Of a stretch of DNA of 64,000 nt, positions 62,514 through 64,000 are shown in pieces; positions within the stretch are counted from its first letter, which is position 1; each line of letters starts with the position of its first letter. The notes beneath the pieces were generated by a model. It was not told where the DNA came from, did not search any database, and saw only the letters and a list, made by a program, of their open reading frames with translations. The stretch spans positions 1 through 64,000 of the forward strand of contig MKTW01000008.1 in NCBI GenBank assembly GCA_001898405.1. The letters are read 5' to 3'. The position numbers were made by a program, and so were the translations under genes. This stretch comes from Sphingobacteriales bacterium 44-61. Its GTDB lineage: Bacteria; Bacteroidota; Bacteroidia; Chitinophagales; Chitinophagaceae.

Positions 62514-63002
62514 TTATGTTTTTGTTGACCGATGCTTTCTTTTTGATTTATCCATGCGCAGATATACCGGTAACTGCGTTTCCCAGTATTGTTTGATTCT
62601 ATTTATATCTTCTGGTTTGGGTGCGCATGTTTTCTGTTGGAGATCATAACGCCAGGACAGGCCATTGCATTGGTAAATGATAGCAACAACACTATCTCCT
62701 TGCTGAATGGATTCTGCTTTATAACTATACTTTTCAGGTTCAAATTTTTTAGTCAGGATGGCATGGATCACTGCCGTTTTATGTTCGTTGCTTAATTCTT
62801 TCACCAATTTCCTGGTTATTTTATGATCGAGACAGGCGACGATCGCCTCAGCATCCCGGGTAAGTCTCAACTCCGTTCCGTAATTAATTTTCAGGAATAT
62901 GGATTCGCAATTGAGCTGGTCGATATAATGGGCTATTGAATCCTGTCCCCAGGTACTGGATAGGTTACTCAATAATATAAGACTGATCAGTATATGTTTC
63001 AT
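62514..63002 (-). CDS. Small exported protein of unknown function
   Basis: 162-aa protein with the start at 63002 (MKHILISLILLSNLSSTWGQ, a signal peptide). The body has three Cys residues (NCESIFLK; AIVACLDHK; YQCNGLSWRYDLQQKTC) and no known domain. It begins one base after the stop of the RHS gene on the same strand, the position of an immunity gene in RHS toxin loci. Its export argues for a periplasmic role if it is one. Confidence 0.6.
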   Translation of the reverse strand: MKHILISLILLSNLSSTWGQDSIAHYIDQLNCESIFLKINYGTELRLTRDAEAIVACLDHKITRKLVKELSNEHKTAVIHAILTKKFEPEKYSYKAESIQQGDSVVAIIYQCNGLSWRYDLQQKTCAPKPEDINRIKQYWETQLPVYLRMDKSKRKHRSTKT

Positions 63003-63003
63003 T

Positions 63004-64000
63004 TTATAGTTTTCTGAATTTGGGAGGAAATAGGGTGGCAGGTGAAAATGCCGGTGGTTTGGTGTTGCCGGTGACATTGGTGACCTGGTTATTGTTGATG
63101 GTTGCGGCTACAGAAACCGGAATGGTAACATTGGGAATAGCTGATGGAATATTCAAATTCAGTGTGAGGGTATTGTTGGCAAAATCACCGGCAGGATTAA
63201 TCACCCTTTCGTATCCGCCAATGGAATTCTCCGTTGCAATAGCTGTATTGTGGGCGGCTCCCATTTGTGCGGCTGTGGTTAATCCTTTTGTTTGTATCTC
63301 AAAACCTTCTTTTGTTTCGTGGCCGATAATGGACTGGGCAGATACATAGCCGGTGGCTGAAAAATTGCTTATGTCGCCTACATCAATGAAGTGTGTGCCT
63401 GGCTGAGCGCTATAATTAGTGCCCTGTGCATCCACGGCATGGCCATTGTCGGCTATCGGTACATTCTGCGCCATTGCATCATTGGCATCTATAGCGGTAA
63501 AGGTAACATCTGTTCCGTGCGAAATAGTTTCCTGCATGGTATTGTAAAACGCTTGCTGTTCTGCATTCATTTCACCTTCCTGACTGGTTGCATTCAAGAC
63601 ATATCTTCCGGTGCTGCTCTTGCCCAGTGTATAAAATCCACCTAAGCCATCGTTTACCTGCTTTTCGTAAGTCGTCACTGCAGTGGTGTTACCAGGCAAC
63701 GAGTTCACGATCAAAGAATCGCCATTGACATCCGTAAATAGGATCGGGTTGTTTGCGGTATAATGATAGGGTGTTAATGAGGAATATTTATGAGCGAACC
63801 TATCTTGATTAAAGAATCGTCCCACCTGGTTGTCATACATCCTTGAGCCATAATCCAGCCATTCCAGCCCTGTGCCGTCAGCAAATTCCCCCTGCTGTTC
63901 TTCCTTCCCGTTGAACTTATATTTATTGGCAGGGTCGCCAAAATTCAGGGACTTTCCGCTGATGCCCGCCATTTGCAGACCGAAAGGATAATAATGTGAT
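63004..64000 (-). CDS. RHS-repeat-associated core protein, 3' part (runs off the window)
   Basis: C-terminal 331 residues of a larger protein; no stop lies between 63972 and the window edge, and the frame continues with HYYPFGLQM, the usual RHS lead-in. The core ends [20 protein letters not shown] and [19 protein letters not shown], about residues 35-85. After it comes a variable domain with an HExxEG-like stretch ([17 protein letters not shown]), [12 protein letters not shown] and a tail of Thr/Asn-rich beta sequence. RHS cores carry variable C-terminal toxin domains; whether this one is toxic is unknown. Confidence 0.85.
   Translation of the reverse strand, partial: SHYYPFGLQMAGISGKSLNFGDPANKYKFNGKEEQQGEFADGTGLEWLDYGSRMYDNQVGRFFNQDRFAHKYSSLTPYHYTANNPILFTDVNGDSLIVNSLPGNTTAVTTYEKQVNDGLGGFYTLGKSSTGRYVLNATSQEGEMNAEQQAFYNTMQETISHGTDVTFTAIDANDAMAQNVPIADNGHAVDAQGTNYSAQPGTHFIDVGDISNFSATGYVSAQSIIGHETKEGFEIQTKGLTTAAQMGAAHNTAIATENSIGGYERVINPAGDFANNTLTLNLNIPSAIPNVTIPVSVAATINNNQVTNVTGNTKPPAFSPATLFPPKFRKL

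Noticed and set aside
62935-62948. GAATCCTGTCCCC, which resembles the tRNA-Pro 3' end (possible right att site)
   Set aside because: It lies inside the coding sequence of the exported protein, matches only part of the tRNA end, and is likely chance.

Overview
The window looks like a chromosomal segment of a Bacteroidota bacterium, most plausibly a member of the Chitinophagaceae (family level is inference from overall gene content). Supporting signs are a type IX secretion C-terminal sorting domain, DUF4293- and DUF6427-type proteins, MobA/MobB/MobC-style mobilization genes, promoters of the TTTG-N18-21-TAnnTTTG type, and few Shine-Dalgarno sequences. All calls come from reading the sequence and supplied translations; no database search was run.

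Region 1 (1-44.5 kb) is ordinary core chromosome. In order it holds: an M16 peptidase pair (one active, one lacking the zinc site); a matrixin-like metalloprotease; a fused beta-oxidation enzyme; a giant AsmA-like envelope protein; a YbjN-like protein; metG; two translationally coupled LD-carboxypeptidases; oxyR; two Bem46-like hydrolases; a Dabb protein; a lipoprotein; kup; two envelope proteins; purQ; a split DsbD system; an ECF sigma factor; uvrA; a T9SS cargo protein; a DUF4293 protein; glyA; a sugar nucleotidyltransferase; a nitronate monooxygenase; a CarboxypepD-like protein; a coiled-coil membrane protein; an ABC-2 exporter; a COG2509 flavoprotein; dnaA; and tRNA-Ser(GCU) and tRNA-Pro(UGG). 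Large nested palindromes of one repeat family sit in intergenic gaps at 14.7, 35.3 and 37.9 kb, and an AT-rich GTTTAA inverted repeat lies upstream of glyA.

Region 2 (about 44.5-62.2 kb) is an integrative mobilizable element placed directly after tRNA-Pro. It starts with an att-like stretch (terminator, GTGAGTA motifs, 13-bp direct repeats) and a tyrosine integrase. Then come a PD-(D/E)xK-like protein, an HExxH protein, a mobC-mobB-mobA mobilization block with a candidate oriT, a degenerate primase/toprim protein, a RadC-type JAB protein, and an accessory operon (ssb, J-domain protein, DUF6908, DUF3560 and small proteins) ending in a strong terminator. A 450-bp GC-rich structured noncoding region separates ssb from a HARE-HTH/Vsr-like nuclease fusion, followed by a single-HKD phospholipase-D-like nuclease with a DUF6965-like partner. 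No conjugative type IV secretion genes are present, so transfer would need a helper.

Region 3 (62.2-64 kb) has a 51-aa secreted or membrane microprotein that is too short for usual gene calling, a small exported protein, and the 3' end of an RHS-repeat protein whose C-terminal domain may be a polymorphic toxin.

The parts most worth a second look are the structured region at 59.9-60.4 kb, the duplicated 42-bp leader in front of two unrelated genes (57.1 and 58.2 kb), the nuclease-rich cargo, the palindrome family, and promoters placed only 4 nt from start codons.
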